From: a virus
Direction: 5' to 3' (one strand)
Virus record (IMG/VR): IMGVR_UViG_3300020213_000027
Coordinates: 1 to 64,000 of that record
Length of the DNA: 64,000 nt
Below, piece after piece: positions 15,928-24,246 of this stretch. Positions within the stretch are counted from its first letter, which is position 1, and each line of letters begins with the position of its first letter. Below the pieces are notes generated by a model that made no database searches, was not told the DNA's origin, and saw only the letters and a list, made by a program, of their open reading frames with translations. A program made the translations under genes and the position numbers.

Positions 15928-17979
15928 TTATCCTTTTACGTTGCCTAGAGCCTGCTGTTGCAGTTCTGGATTTGGGAGTAAACCCGCATTAACTTTAGCT
16001 GGTTGTGGAATTCTAATTGGTCCTTGTAATCCAGGACCTTCAATATGTCCACCTTGTACTCCTGGTCCCATAAGTCCTTGTTCTGGAGGCATCATTTGAC
16101 CAGAAGGAGAAGCTCCAGGAGGACCTTGTGGAGAAGGAGCAGCACCTTGTGGAGGAGCTAAAGGAGGTAATGGAGCTTGTTTTAGCATTTGAAGTGTGCC
16201 AGGATCAGTAGTTCGTAATAATTCAATGTGTTCTTGAATATGGTGTTGAACTCTTAAAACTAAATCTGCATCTTTTTTAAGTTCTGGATCAAATAATACT
16301 GATCTATGTCCATCAATATGTTTTTGGTGATCTTCAGTAAAAATAGCTTGCTGAGGTTCACCATCAATTAGAGCTTCATTTTCTGCTCTAATAAGTAAAC
16401 TCTCATGTACAATATTTTCAGTAATTGCGTTTAAGTTACCAGTATTAATAAGATTTACATACTGAGCAGCATCAATTTGTTGATATTGAAGAAGTTGTTC
16501 TGCCATTTGAACACGGCCTGCGGTCGTTCTAGCGAGCGGATTACCTATATCAACTACAACTCTAGAGATATTAGAAATATCTTGAGATGTAAATTCTTTC
16601 ATATAAGCACGATTAGTTTTACCAGCAATAGCAACAATACGAGGAGTGTGCGCAAAATCTTGAAGCATCTTAATAATAGCAGTTCCAATAGATTCAACTA
16701 ATTCTACATAGGATTGTTGAAGTCCAGACATGAATTGTAATGCCATTGATTGAACTAGAGCCAAAGCAGTACCAGATTTAAGACTTGCTTCTGGTTGACC
16801 TCTAGCTACACTATTAACTCCTGAAAGAGTTTCCATAGATTGTTCGATCATTTGAATAAATTTAAAAACTTCAGCTGGAGTACTAGTAAGATTTAAAGGT
16901 TCTGGTTTTCCTGCAGCAGCATTGTAATCAATAATATTTAATCCGCCTGCTAATTGATTAACTGCGATGTCAGTTCCTCTAGGATTTAATACGTTTTGAA
17001 CACCAAAAGCATTTTGATTTGTAGCCACTGTACTATATAAACTATTAAGAATTTCTTGAAGAGGAAGTAGATCAAACATTGGAGTATAGCCATGAGGGGT
17101 GCCATGAATATTTGAAGGAGCAATTCTAAATACTGGAAGAGTTCTATAAGGCATTGCAACATCTTGTAGAACAATGTCAGATGATACAAACATCATATAT
17201 CGACCATCGGGCATACAATCTGTTCTATTATGATAGAATTCCATAATAGCGACATCATCAGTAGTATCTAAAAGTGTAGAAATTCCTAAACGAAATCTTT
17301 GCAATTCAGATTTAGTTTGTAAAGACTTAATTTCATCTGCAAATTCAGGATATTTTGCTGCTAGGTCATATTTATTTTTCCAACGTCTAATAAGAACCCA
17401 ATCATGATTTCCTGTTTCTTTGGTTCCATCAAACATAACATCAAAAGGAGATAAATTTTCAAATATAATATCTCCTTCAAAGATTTTGGTTTTAGTTTCT
17501 TCAATATAATCTACTATTTCACCTTTTGTTGCATCCCATTCCATGACAACAAAACCACTACCATAAACAATAGCATATTCAACTGCTTGTTTAAGGTAGC
17601 CTTCTACTTTTTTCTCTCTAAGATAGTAATCTAAAATACTATTAGCTAAATAGGTTTGAACTAAAGACTTATAATCTGTATTTGTTGCTCTACAATCAAG
17701 CGCAGGACGATTTGAAACCGTCATTACGAGCATATGTGTTGCAATATTACGCCATTGATTTACTGGGAGATTTACTAATTCACCTTGTTCACCAGCAAAA
17801 GTTACTTGGTGTCCTGATCCCGTATCACTATAATAAGCACCATGGTACGCCATGAAACAACTTCTTAGTTTTTCTAAAAAGCCATTAGATTCAATAGAAT
17901 TGGACCAGTTTTGTACTTTAGAATCTAAAATTGAAGCAACAGCGTTGCTATCTTTGGCAGCAAAATATTGGTTATCCAT
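15928..17979 (-). CDS. Portal protein
   Basis: 683 residues. The N-terminal two thirds show the portal pattern of podovirus-type phages (YHGAYYSDTGSGHQVTF; VNQWRNIATHMLVM; WVLIRRWKNKYDLAAKYPEF; SVARGQPEASLKSGTALAL). The C-terminal tail (about 600-683) is Pro/Gly/Gln rich. Portals form the dodecameric DNA channel at one capsid vertex. The gene follows terminase in the usual packaging order and begins right behind the late motif at 17991. Confidence 0.85.
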   Translation of the reverse strand: MDNQYFAAKDSNAVASILDSKVQNWSNSIESNGFLEKLRSCFMAYHGAYYSDTGSGHQVTFAGEQGELVNLPVNQWRNIATHMLVMTVSNRPALDCRATNTDYKSLVQTYLANSILDYYLREKKVEGYLKQAVEYAIVYGSGFVVMEWDATKGEIVDYIEETKTKIFEGDIIFENLSPFDVMFDGTKETGNHDWVLIRRWKNKYDLAAKYPEFADEIKSLQTKSELQRFRLGISTLLDTTDDVAIMEFYHNRTDCMPDGRYMMFVSSDIVLQDVAMPYRTLPVFRIAPSNIHGTPHGYTPMFDLLPLQEILNSLYSTVATNQNAFGVQNVLNPRGTDIAVNQLAGGLNIIDYNAAAGKPEPLNLTSTPAEVFKFIQMIEQSMETLSGVNSVARGQPEASLKSGTALALVQSMALQFMSGLQQSYVELVESIGTAIIKMLQDFAHTPRIVAIAGKTNRAYMKEFTSQDISNISRVVVDIGNPLARTTAGRVQMAEQLLQYQQIDAAQYVNLINTGNLNAITENIVHESLLIRAENEALIDGEPQQAIFTEDHQKHIDGHRSVLFDPELKKDADLVLRVQHHIQEHIELLRTTDPGTLQMLKQAPLPPLAPPQGAAPSPQGPPGASPSGQMMPPEQGLMGPGVQGGHIEGPGLQGPIRIPQPAKVNAGLLPNPELQQQALGNVKG

Positions 17980-17990
17980 CGTAAACTTCC

Positions 17991-18010
17991 TATATATACT
18001 TGTTAATTTT
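17991..18010 (-). promoter_or_regulatory. Late-promoter-type motif
   Basis: Minus-strand AAAATTAACAAGTATATATA followed by GGAAG, ending about a dozen bases before the portal start. This copy and that at 3461 are the closest to the consensus. The same GGAAG probably serves as part of the portal ribosome-binding site. Confidence 0.7.
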
Positions 18011-18027
18011 TAAAGATAAGAGTATAA

Positions 18028-19176
18028 TTATCTTTTTTTAGGAGTTAGTAGGTCTACAAGTTGCTTATTTGATTCAGATGAAGATTTTCGTGTGTTAAAA
18101 ATCTTACTAAATTCATGGTGTTGTGAGTTTTTATAGCCGGGCCTCTCAAAATGACTTTCATTATATTTATCTAAATAGCCTTTTGGATAAGGATTTTTAC
18201 TAATCTGAACATTTCTTATTAAATATTTTAAACTATCGATAGCATCAAAGTGGCCATTATCTGCAGATCGATCAAAACTTGTTTTAGCTTTATTCCAAAT
18301 ACCAGCTTCTAAATGAGTTATTAAAGTTTTACATCTAGGATTAATAAGTATTTGTTCATTTTCAAGCATCACTCTTACTTTATTAAGTGCTGCGTCAGCA
18401 TCATCTTTTCTAGTAGGTAAAAATCTTAAACCATGCAAATCCCACAAATCTTTAATAACAATTAAATTATTATCGCTAATTCTAAGAAATGGAATACGCT
18501 GTTCTCCAGTTATTTTGTCTGTAAATACTTCAGCCTCTTTTTGTTTAATTCCATCGGCTAAAGTACTAGTATTAAATTTTTGTCCGTGAATAACAAATTC
18601 ATCCTCAACAATAAGTTTTGCTTTAAGAAAATCATACCAGCCAAATAACACAACAGTTAAATCTTTCATACCTATGTCCATACCAACATAAGCATCATAA
18701 AAAGGAGCTCTATCAGTTTCTTTCACAATTATTTTTTTAAGTTCTTCATTAAACTCAGGTATGATCGCGTAATTACTATCTTTAATTATGTGACAATTAT
18801 GATTAACTATATCATTACCTAAAAATACATTTCCATTTTTAACATCTAATATGTCATATACGTGTCTTTTTCCTGGAAATTTATTAATTTGTATTATTTT
18901 TTCTATACCATCTATAGTTAATAAGACATCACCAATTTTGTATTCTTTTGCTAGTTTCTCTTCATTAAATTTATGTTTTGTACTTACAAGAATTTTTTTA
19001 TTATTTTCCGTAATAAATTCTAGGCATTGGACTAAACCATTATAACTAACACCATCAAAATCTTGAAATCCTGTTGGAGTTAATATCTGATAACCTTGTT
19101 TATTAAAAGCAGTTTTATTACCTTTTTTTCTGCTTTCAGAAAAACGTTTATTCTTATGTATTTTTAGATAATTCAT
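18028..19176 (-). CDS. terL: Large terminase, C-terminal piece with C-intein
   Basis: 382 residues. The first 127 are the C-terminal part of a split intein: block B-like LVSTKHKF and the closing blocks KRHVYDILDVKNGNVFLGND and IVNHN, ending at Asn before Cys. The rest, from CHIIKDSNYAIIPEF on, is the terminase nuclease region with the acidic VGMDIGMKD strand. Protein splicing in trans with the 19154-19969 product would join DFRREYL to CHIIK and restore TerL. The ATG lies 23 bases inside the upstream gene in another frame, so the halves are translationally coupled. No endonuclease domain is present. A simple frameshift in a once contiguous intein is the alternative, but the separate start and complete intein ends favour a functional split. 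Confidence 0.85.
   Translation of the reverse strand: MNYLKIHKNKRFSESRKKGNKTAFNKQGYQILTPTGFQDFDGVSYNGLVQCLEFITENNKKILVSTKHKFNEEKLAKEYKIGDVLLTIDGIEKIIQINKFPGKRHVYDILDVKNGNVFLGNDIVNHNCHIIKDSNYAIIPEFNEELKKIIVKETDRAPFYDAYVGMDIGMKDLTVVLFGWYDFLKAKLIVEDEFVIHGQKFNTSTLADGIKQKEAEVFTDKITGEQRIPFLRISDNNLIVIKDLWDLHGLRFLPTRKDDADAALNKVRVMLENEQILINPRCKTLITHLEAGIWNKAKTSFDRSADNGHFDAIDSLKYLIRNVQISKNPYPKGYLDKYNESHFERPGYKNSQHHEFSKIFNTRKSSSESNKQLVDLLTPKKR
18796..19176 (-). other. C-intein (127 residues)
   Basis: Runs from the ATG at 19176 to the Asn codon at 18796-18798. It has the penultimate His and terminal Asn required for splicing and is followed by Cys as the first C-extein residue. Confidence 0.85.
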
Positions 19177-19969
19177 ATTTTAATTCTTTTATTGTTAATT
19201 GTCTAATTTTACCTTCAGGATCTTTTATAGTTAAGAGAGTATTAGCTTCAACACACAAATATTCTCTTCGAAAATCGACGCTATCAAGACCACCAGATTC
19301 TTCTACTAATTTGTCAAATTCCTCTTTATCAATATTTGGATTATCGTAAATTGTTTTGGTTACTAAATTACCTTCAATCCTAGCTTTATTAAGATATTTA
19401 GTAATAAAAGGATGAATTGGGGATTTAGGAGGAGTGCTTGCTAAAATAATCTTACCTTTGGTAGTTGCAGTAGTTGGCAAAATAATACTTGTAACAATAT
19501 AAGGAAGATCCCCAACTAAGCCAGCCTCGTCAATAATAGCGAGATTTGAGCTACCACCTCGATTACTTTCAGCTCTTCCACCATCTAAGCCAATAAGTTC
19601 AATACGAGAACCATTAGGAAATACCCAAGCACCTTCTTGGGTCTTATACTCAGGCTTAAGTTCTATTGGACAGGTCTCAATGATCTCTCTAATAAGAGGT
19701 CTAATTATGTTTCTAGCATCTTTTTGCTTAGCGCAACAATACTTAACTAAAGAATTTGACTTTTTTAAACAAGTTTCTAGCGCTATTATACATAACGTAT
19801 AGGACTTTCCTAAACGTCTCGCACAATTCCAGACAACTATTTTCTCTTTACAATCAATATAGCTATTATAAAGTTCTTTTTGGACAGGCTTTAGTTGCCA
19901 ATGCAAAATGCCTTGATTCCACAACATGGCTCTAGCAGATTCTGGAGATATTTTATTTTGGTTTTCCAT
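19154..19969 (-). CDS. terL: Large terminase, N-terminal ATPase piece with N-intein
   Basis: 271 residues. The packaging ATPase is complete: Walker A CARRLGKSY at 49-57, Walker B AIIDEAG at 144-150, and STPPKSP as the coupling motif. The extein stops at DFRREYL; the last 33 residues start with Cys and read CVEANTLLTIKDPEGKIRQL, an intein block A, ending at a stop. The partner carrying the rest follows in another frame. Inteins split close after block A inside TerL are known from environmental phage sequences (the AceL-TerL type), so the insertion site and break position fit that family. Confidence 0.85.
   Translation of the reverse strand: MENQNKISPESARAMLWNQGILHWQLKPVQKELYNSYIDCKEKIVVWNCARRLGKSYTLCIIALETCLKKSNSLVKYCCAKQKDARNIIRPLIREIIETCPIELKPEYKTQEGAWVFPNGSRIELIGLDGGRAESNRGGSSNLAIIDEAGLVGDLPYIVTSIILPTTATTKGKIILASTPPKSPIHPFITKYLNKARIEGNLVTKTIYDNPNIDKEEFDKLVEESGGLDSVDFRREYLCVEANTLLTIKDPEGKIRQLTIKELKYELSKNT
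19157..19255 (-). other. N-intein (33 residues)
   Basis: Starts at the Cys codon 19253-19255 directly after EYL and ends at the stop of the N-terminal terminase gene. It contains only splicing block A, an atypically short N-fragment. Confidence 0.85.
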
Positions 19970-20135
19970 TTATAATCCGATGTAAAGGATTTATCTCTTT
20001 TTTAATTTCTCTAGTAAATCCACAAAAATAGCACTTAAATAAGATATTTGAATCACTATACTTTTCTAAAAATCCTATATGACAATGTGGACATAAATGA
20101 TTTTTAAGAAATTCCTCGTAATTTTTATAAGACAT
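19953..20135 (-). CDS. Small zinc-ribbon protein
   Basis: 60 residues with two Cys pairs, CPHCHIGF and CYFCGF, forming a zinc ribbon. It overlaps the terminase start and follows the putative small terminase. A DNA- or nucleoprotein-binding accessory role in packaging is possible but unproven. Confidence 0.6.
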   Translation of the reverse strand: MSYKNYEEFLKNHLCPHCHIGFLEKYSDSNILFKCYFCGFTREIKKEINPLHRIINGKPK

Positions 20136-20555
20136 TTATTTTTTTGCTAACTCTAAAAGCTGTGAATTTGAATAGGGTAATTGCTTAGATCTACCTTCTA
20201 AGGTATTCCCAGCATTATCTTTTTTAATGAGTATTTTATTTTTTAAGAGTAGGTCTAATTTTTTAACTTCTTCAAGAGATAGTTCTTGTCCTAAACTCCT
20301 AGATTGCAAAATTTCAATTTGACCATCAATTAAAGCTTCTTCTGGGGTTTTTATAATTCTTTCTATTCTATTTTCCCCAATAATTTGTGTGGTATTGGTT
20401 AATAATAGTTGAAGATGCTTTATTTCTTCTTCTTGCTTGGATATTTTATTATTAAGTTCGATTATAGTTTTATTTTGAACTTCTAAGAATTTATTTTTTT
20501 CAGCTTCTTCTTTGAATTCTTTATGTAAATTCTTTATGTCGATAATATTGCTCAT
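20136..20555 (-). CDS. Putative small terminase subunit
   Basis: 139 residues; a long coiled coil (about 5-55, KFLEVQNKTIIELNNKISKQ) followed by a helical segment and the tail RSKQLPYSNSQLLELAKK. Position just upstream of the large terminase is the usual place for the DNA-recognising small subunit, but no helix-turn-helix is obvious, so the name rests mainly on context. Confidence 0.45.
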   Translation of the reverse strand: MSNIIDIKNLHKEFKEEAEKNKFLEVQNKTIIELNNKISKQEEEIKHLQLLLTNTTQIIGENRIERIIKTPEEALIDGQIEILQSRSLGQELSLEEVKKLDLLLKNKILIKKDNAGNTLEGRSKQLPYSNSQLLELAKK

Positions 20556-20558
20556 AAT

Positions 20559-20819
20559 TTATTTTTTTAAATTAAATCCAAAATTTAATGAACTTACTTT
20601 ATCTTTCAATAGTTTATGTTGTTCTTCCATTTCGACTAGCCTATTTTTTAGATCTTTATTTACTTCAGGCTCTTTTTTATTGTGTAAAAAATGAAAGAAG
20701 CCATAAAGACAAGAAAGTGCAATGATTACAATAGCTTCACCTATGTTTGCACCTGTAAATAGTAGACGAACAAGAAAAGAAAGGAGTAAAAAGAAGGGAA
20801 GAGGCAAATATTTATCCAT
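20559..20819 (-). CDS. Membrane protein with cytoplasmic coiled coil
   Basis: 86 residues with two hydrophobic helices (LPFFLLLSFLVRLLF; AIVIIALSCLYGFFHF) and a charged C-terminal coiled coil. First gene of the packaging operon, with AAAGGA before the start. Holin-like size and topology; a lysis role is possible but not shown. Confidence 0.55.
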   Translation of the reverse strand: MDKYLPLPFFLLLSFLVRLLFTGANIGEAIVIIALSCLYGFFHFLHNKKEPEVNKDLKNRLVEMEEQHKLLKDKVSSLNFGFNLKK

Positions 20820-20950
20820 TAAATTAATCCTTTAAAGGGTATAATTATCAATAAAATCAACAAGTTAAAAAAAAATAAGTAGAGTGTGTGAACAGCTAGT
20901 TTTATTATATTTCCTTATTTAAGGATGTCTGCCTTACGACTCAAATATTC

Positions 20951-20972
20951 TCTATATACACTTGTTAATTTT
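20951..20972 (-). promoter_or_regulatory. Late-promoter-type motif for the packaging operon
   Basis: Minus-strand AAATTAACAAGTGTATATAG followed by AGA. A 130-base leader with a CCTTAAATAAGG hairpin separates it from the membrane-protein gene at 20819. This copy overlaps a divergent plus-strand promoter. Confidence 0.7.
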
Positions 20973-20990
20973 ATAAATGTCTGGTATAAT
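20962..20990 (+). promoter_or_regulatory. Sigma70-like promoter of the early operon
   Basis: TTGTTA, 17 bases, TATAAT. The predicted start point near 20997 coincides with the ATG at 20998, so the first early mRNA would be leaderless. The -35 box is made from the same bases as the late motif read on the other strand. Confidence 0.6.
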
Positions 20991-20997
20991 ATATATT

Positions 20998-21360
20998 ATG
21001 AGCGCAAAAATATCTAAAAATGATAAGAGTTGGCTTTTAAACGTCATTAAGACTACAAGACCTCTAAATGATCTTGAATCAGCCCTTGTATTTACCACAT
21101 TTGATTCTGAAACAAATCAAGATATTACTATAATTGAGAAAGAGATTGAAAATGAGAAATTCTTAAAAAAAGTTTGTCTATACAAGCTATTAACTTTCAT
21201 CCCTGAAATTGGTTTTATAACTTTACTTTTTGATAAAAAGGTAAAAAAATCAAAAATGGAAGTGACTTCTTTATATTATAAATACTATCGTAATAAAATA
21301 AATTTAACAGACTTTCAAAATAAGTTGAAAATCTTACTAAAAGAAGGTAATATAGTATAA
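20998..21360 (+). CDS. First early gene, hypothetical
   Basis: About 120 residues from MSAKISKNDKSW. An ATG at 20977 is in frame but lies upstream of the expected transcription start, so I prefer 20998. Contains one hydrophobic stretch (LLTFIPEIGFITLLF) flanked by charged helices. No known family. The stop overlaps the next ATG. Confidence 0.55.
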   Translation: MSAKISKNDKSWLLNVIKTTRPLNDLESALVFTTFDSETNQDITIIEKEIENEKFLKKVCLYKLLTFIPEIGFITLLFDKKVKKSKMEVTSLYYKYYRNKINLTDFQNKLKILLKEGNIV

Positions 21361-21575
21361 TGAAAGCAATTTTAGAGTTTACACTTCCCGAAGAGAATGA
21401 AGAATTTAAAACAGCACAAAATGGAGCCAACTATTCCATTGCATTGTGGGATTTAGACCAATACTTGCGTTCTAAATTGAAATATGAAGAGCTTTCAGAA
21501 GAACAACACCAAGCATATCAGGATATTCGCGGCAAATTGTACGAATTAATGCAAGAAAGAGATATAGATTTTTAA
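21360..21575 (+). CDS. Widespread small phage protein (LPEE/ALWD type)
   Basis: 71 residues, MKAILEFTLPEENEEFKTAQ then YSIALWDLDQYLRSKLKY. I recognise this as a common small phage protein with conserved LPEExEEF and ALWDxDQxLR; its function is unknown. The start overlaps the preceding stop by one base. Confidence 0.7.
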   Translation: MKAILEFTLPEENEEFKTAQNGANYSIALWDLDQYLRSKLKYEELSEEQHQAYQDIRGKLYELMQERDIDF

Positions 21576-21578
21576 AAG

Positions 21579-21654
21579 TTTTGGATCGTCTACGTCGGTT
21601 AGGATAGCTAGGTCGACAGAACCAGCAGAAAAAGGTTCGACTCCTTTTCCAAAA
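21579..21654 (+). tRNA. tRNA-like gene with abnormal anticodon arm
   Basis: A 7-bp acceptor stem (TTTTGGA with TCCAAAA), a D-arm (GTCT...GGAT with GGTTAG loop) and a canonical T-arm (AAAGG TTCGACT CCTTT) are all present, 76 bases in total. The anticodon arm is odd: GCT-A-GGT pairs with ACCAGC with one bulged A, leaving a seven-base loop CGACAGA that lacks U33, or a nine-base loop if the last pair opens. No anticodon can be assigned safely. CCA is not encoded. It may be a degenerate tRNA, an expanded-loop tRNA or another tRNA-shaped RNA. Confidence 0.6.
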
Positions 21655-21672
21655 TCCCTTTATGAGGCCCAT

Positions 21673-21882
21673 ATGAAAAAAGAAGAAGCATTAAAAAGAA
21701 TTGAAACGGTGATTACCCAACTTGAGGGTATTTGTACTAATAAACTCATCGCTCAAATGATTATGACAGAGCTTGAATTTCTAGGTATGCTGCCTCCAAA
21801 AATCTCTAAAGTCAAAAAATATACAACTAATGGAAACATGTTTGAATCTATTGAGTATACAAATGAGTGGGAAAATACATGA
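21673..21882 (+). CDS. Hypothetical protein
   Basis: 69 residues, helical N-terminal half (EEALKRIETVITQLEGICTN) with a polar tail. Follows the tRNA-like gene by 18 bases and is coupled by ATGA to the next gene. Unknown function. Confidence 0.55.
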   Translation: MKKEEALKRIETVITQLEGICTNKLIAQMIMTELEFLGMLPPKISKVKKYTTNGNMFESIEYTNEWENT

Positions 21883-22259
21883 TTCAATTTTTTCACTTAA
21901 ATAAAGATTCTATTTTCTATTCTGGAATTGAATGTACTCTAGCTATTAATACTCCCACAAAATCAGAACTTGAGAAATTTCTCGAAAATCACTTAGAAAG
22001 TTTATATCTTCCAGTTGGAATTACTGTCAAATCTCCAAAAGATGTGTTTATTAAAAAAATTGGAAGAGAAGAGTCATTAAAAAATATACAATCTAGAGAG
22101 TGTTTTTTTGATAATCTTTCCCAAGATGGAACAAAACATGTCTATAGATTTAGAGCCTCTATTGCCCATGCAAGACATCATTTTATAGCCCATCTAATAT
22201 TTACCACAGTATTGGAAAGTGACAATGTTCAAATGATTACTGCAGAAATTTATCTATGA
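21879..22259 (+). CDS. Hypothetical protein
   Basis: 126 residues from the ATG that overlaps the previous stop (ATGA). Mixed alpha/beta sequence ending HARHHFIAHLIFTTVLESDN. No recognised family. Confidence 0.55.
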   Translation: MIQFFHLNKDSIFYSGIECTLAINTPTKSELEKFLENHLESLYLPVGITVKSPKDVFIKKIGREESLKNIQSRECFFDNLSQDGTKHVYRFRASIAHARHHFIAHLIFTTVLESDNVQMITAEIYL

Positions 22260-22513
22260 TTATTAATGATATGCCAGTTCTTGAAACTTTTAAAGATTTG
22301 ATGAATGAAATAGCTTATAATTGGAATTATCCAATTAATGCTATTATTAAAACAGAAGATGGTTGCTATGTAGTAGATAAACTATATATTCAAAAAGATG
22401 TGGTGTCCTATAAAACAAACCATTGGTATTTAGCTCCAGGAGTTTATGAACAATTTGAGATCTTCTATGGTCTTTTACATCCTATTAACTATCACGAAAT
22501 ACGAGAATTTTAA
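22256..22513 (+). CDS. Hypothetical protein
   Basis: 85 residues (MIINDMPVLETFKDLMNEIA) with no recognised motif; coupled by ATGA to its upstream neighbour and followed at once by the phosphoesterase. Confidence 0.55.
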   Translation: MIINDMPVLETFKDLMNEIAYNWNYPINAIIKTEDGCYVVDKLYIQKDVVSYKTNHWYLAPGVYEQFEIFYGLLHPINYHEIREF

Positions 22514-22514
22514 C

Positions 22515-23147
22515 TTGAAAATAGTAGCAATTTCCGATACACATTCAATGCTAAATAAAGTATCCTTACCTGATGGAGATCTATTAATCCATTCTGGAGA
22601 TGCGACTTCTGTTGGTCAAATTATAGATATTGTAAAATTTAATCAGGAACTAGGCGGCATCAAAACCAAATATAAGCATGGTATTATCTTTATTCCTGGA
22701 AATCATGACTTTCTTTTTGAAAGAAATCAACAATTAGCTAGAGATATAATGACCAATGCTAAAGTTCTTATAGATGAGTCAGTTGAAATTGAAGGAATTA
22801 AGATCTATGGATCTCCTTGGCAACCAGAATTCAATAATTGGGCATTTAATCTGCCTAGAGGAGAAGCTTTGAAACAAAGATGGTCTACCATTCCTGATGA
22901 TACAAACATATTAGTGACGCATGGCCCTCCTTATGGTATATTAGATAAATGTCCTGATGGTTCTTTAGTTGGATGTGAAGAACTTTATAAAAGAGTTTTT
23001 GAATTGAAACAACTTAAGCTGCATCAGTTTGGCCATATTCACCATGCATGGGGAACTAAACAAATAGATAATATTACATTTATAAATGCATCCATTTGTA
23101 CTGAAAACTATAAACCGACGAATAAACCCTGGATAATTAATATATGA
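22515..23147 (+). CDS. Calcineurin-like metallophosphoesterase
   Basis: 210 residues from a TTG at 22515, chosen because LKIVAISDTHS begins exactly at the first conserved strand and directly after the previous stop. The metallophosphoesterase signature is complete: D-x-H (SDTHS), GD (HSGDAT), GNHD (PGNHDF), H (VTHGPP) and the C-terminal GHIHHAWG. These enzymes hydrolyse phosphoesters with two metal ions; the substrate is not predictable. Small phage members are sometimes nucleotide or nucleic-acid phosphoesterases. Confidence 0.85.
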   Translation: MKIVAISDTHSMLNKVSLPDGDLLIHSGDATSVGQIIDIVKFNQELGGIKTKYKHGIIFIPGNHDFLFERNQQLARDIMTNAKVLIDESVEIEGIKIYGSPWQPEFNNWAFNLPRGEALKQRWSTIPDDTNILVTHGPPYGILDKCPDGSLVGCEELYKRVFELKQLKLHQFGHIHHAWGTKQIDNITFINASICTENYKPTNKPWIINI

Positions 23148-23347
23148 CAAGAACAATGCTTATTTTAGAAGATGCTTATGGTGATAAAGTTAGAGTTTCT
23201 CTTGATTCTATTCAAGGCTATAGAGCTTATCAAGCAGATATGACAGAAGTATATTTTCCAAATGTTTCAACAATTTTTAAGATTTCTGTTGAACAACTTG
23301 ATGCTATTTTGATTGAATGTTTATTTATGGTTAAAAAGGTACATTAA
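23144..23347 (+). CDS. Hypothetical protein
   Basis: 67 residues, beta-type (AYGDKVRVSLDSIQGYRAYQ), coupled by ATGA to the phosphoesterase. No recognised motif. Confidence 0.55.
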   Translation: MTRTMLILEDAYGDKVRVSLDSIQGYRAYQADMTEVYFPNVSTIFKISVEQLDAILIECLFMVKKVH

Positions 23348-23348
23348 T

Positions 23349-23549
23349 ATGTTTACTCGTGGAGCCTTCTATAGGCATAAAAGCACTCTTGATACTGATA
23401 TATATGTAGTTAAAGTACAATATAGAGGAACAAATTATATTAAAATGAAAGTAAATTTTGTTGATAGAAAACATACAGGGATTTTTCAATTAAATTATCA
23501 TGCTAAAGTATTAAGAAAAGATTTTCATCTTTGGCAAAGAGTTCTATGA
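23349..23549 (+). CDS. Hypothetical protein
   Basis: 66 residues from the ATG at 23349, immediately after the previous stop; a longer TTG-started version would overlap. Basic and beta-type (DIYVVKVQYRGTNYIKMKVN). Unknown. Confidence 0.55.
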   Translation: MFTRGAFYRHKSTLDTDIYVVKVQYRGTNYIKMKVNFVDRKHTGIFQLNYHAKVLRKDFHLWQRVL

Positions 23550-24097
23550 TATTTACAAGTCTAGATTTAGAGCTTAATAAAGAAGGAAATCAAACTACAG
23601 ACATAATCCAAATTGGAGCTGTCATTGGAAATATTTATACTGGGGAAATTCTAAAAAAACTTAGGCTTTATGTTAAGCCTTCAAAGCCTCTAGATCCTTT
23701 TATTATTACCCTTACTGGTATAAAGCAATCAGATATTGATGAAAAAGGAATAACTCTTCTAGAAGCTTACAATGAATTAAAGAAGTGCCATATTGATTTA
23801 AAGTCTCATCATAGCATTATTCAATGGGGTGGAGGAGATGAGAAGGAACTTAAAGAACAGCTGTTAAAACAAGGAATGCCTTTTTATGACTGGTGTTTTG
23901 GACGAACTTATTTTAATGTCAAATCTTTATGTCAATCTATCTCCAAAGCTAAGAAGCAAAAATTTCAAGGCGGATTAAAGAAATACTGCCAACGACATAA
24001 AGTAATTTTTGAAGGTCCAGCTCATGATGCGCTTCAGGATTCCCTTAATACCTTTAAACTATATGTAGATTTACTAAAGAAATTAGAAAAAATATGA
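23546..24097 (+). CDS. DnaQ-like 3'-5' exonuclease
   Basis: 183 residues of the DEDDh exonuclease superfamily: DLELN near the N-terminus (Asp7, Glu9), LTGIKQSDID in the family's usual place, an Asp near GGGDEKEL, and HDALQDS at the C-terminal end. Acts on single-stranded DNA or RNA ends; may recycle host nucleic acid or proofread. The ATG overlaps the previous stop (ATGA). A second exonuclease lies at 56780. Confidence 0.8.
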   Translation: MIFTSLDLELNKEGNQTTDIIQIGAVIGNIYTGEILKKLRLYVKPSKPLDPFIITLTGIKQSDIDEKGITLLEAYNELKKCHIDLKSHHSIIQWGGGDEKELKEQLLKQGMPFYDWCFGRTYFNVKSLCQSISKAKKQKFQGGLKKYCQRHKVIFEGPAHDALQDSLNTFKLYVDLLKKLEKI

Positions 24098-24246
24098 GTA
24101 AATTAGATACTAAAAAGATTTATAAACGAGGAGTTCAAGCTCATGAATGGGCAGCAGACGTAAATCCCTCTAAAAAACAAAAAAAGCAAAAAGTAAAAGA
24201 GCGCCAAGACGGGAAGAAACAAATTAAGAAAGAGCAGTATGAGTGA
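24094..24246 (+). CDS. Small basic protein
   Basis: 50 residues, very lysine/glutamine rich (PSKKQKKQKVKERQDGKKQI). Coupled by ATGA on both sides. Possibly nucleic-acid binding by charge alone; unknown. Confidence 0.55.
   Translation: MSKLDTKKIYKRGVQAHEWAADVNPSKKQKKQKVKERQDGKKQIKKEQYE

Noticed and set aside
18002-18030. TTGTTA-17-TATAAT on the plus strand behind the portal's late motif
   Set aside because: It would be antisense to terminase with no plus-strand gene; likely chance from the late motif plus A+T-rich sequence.
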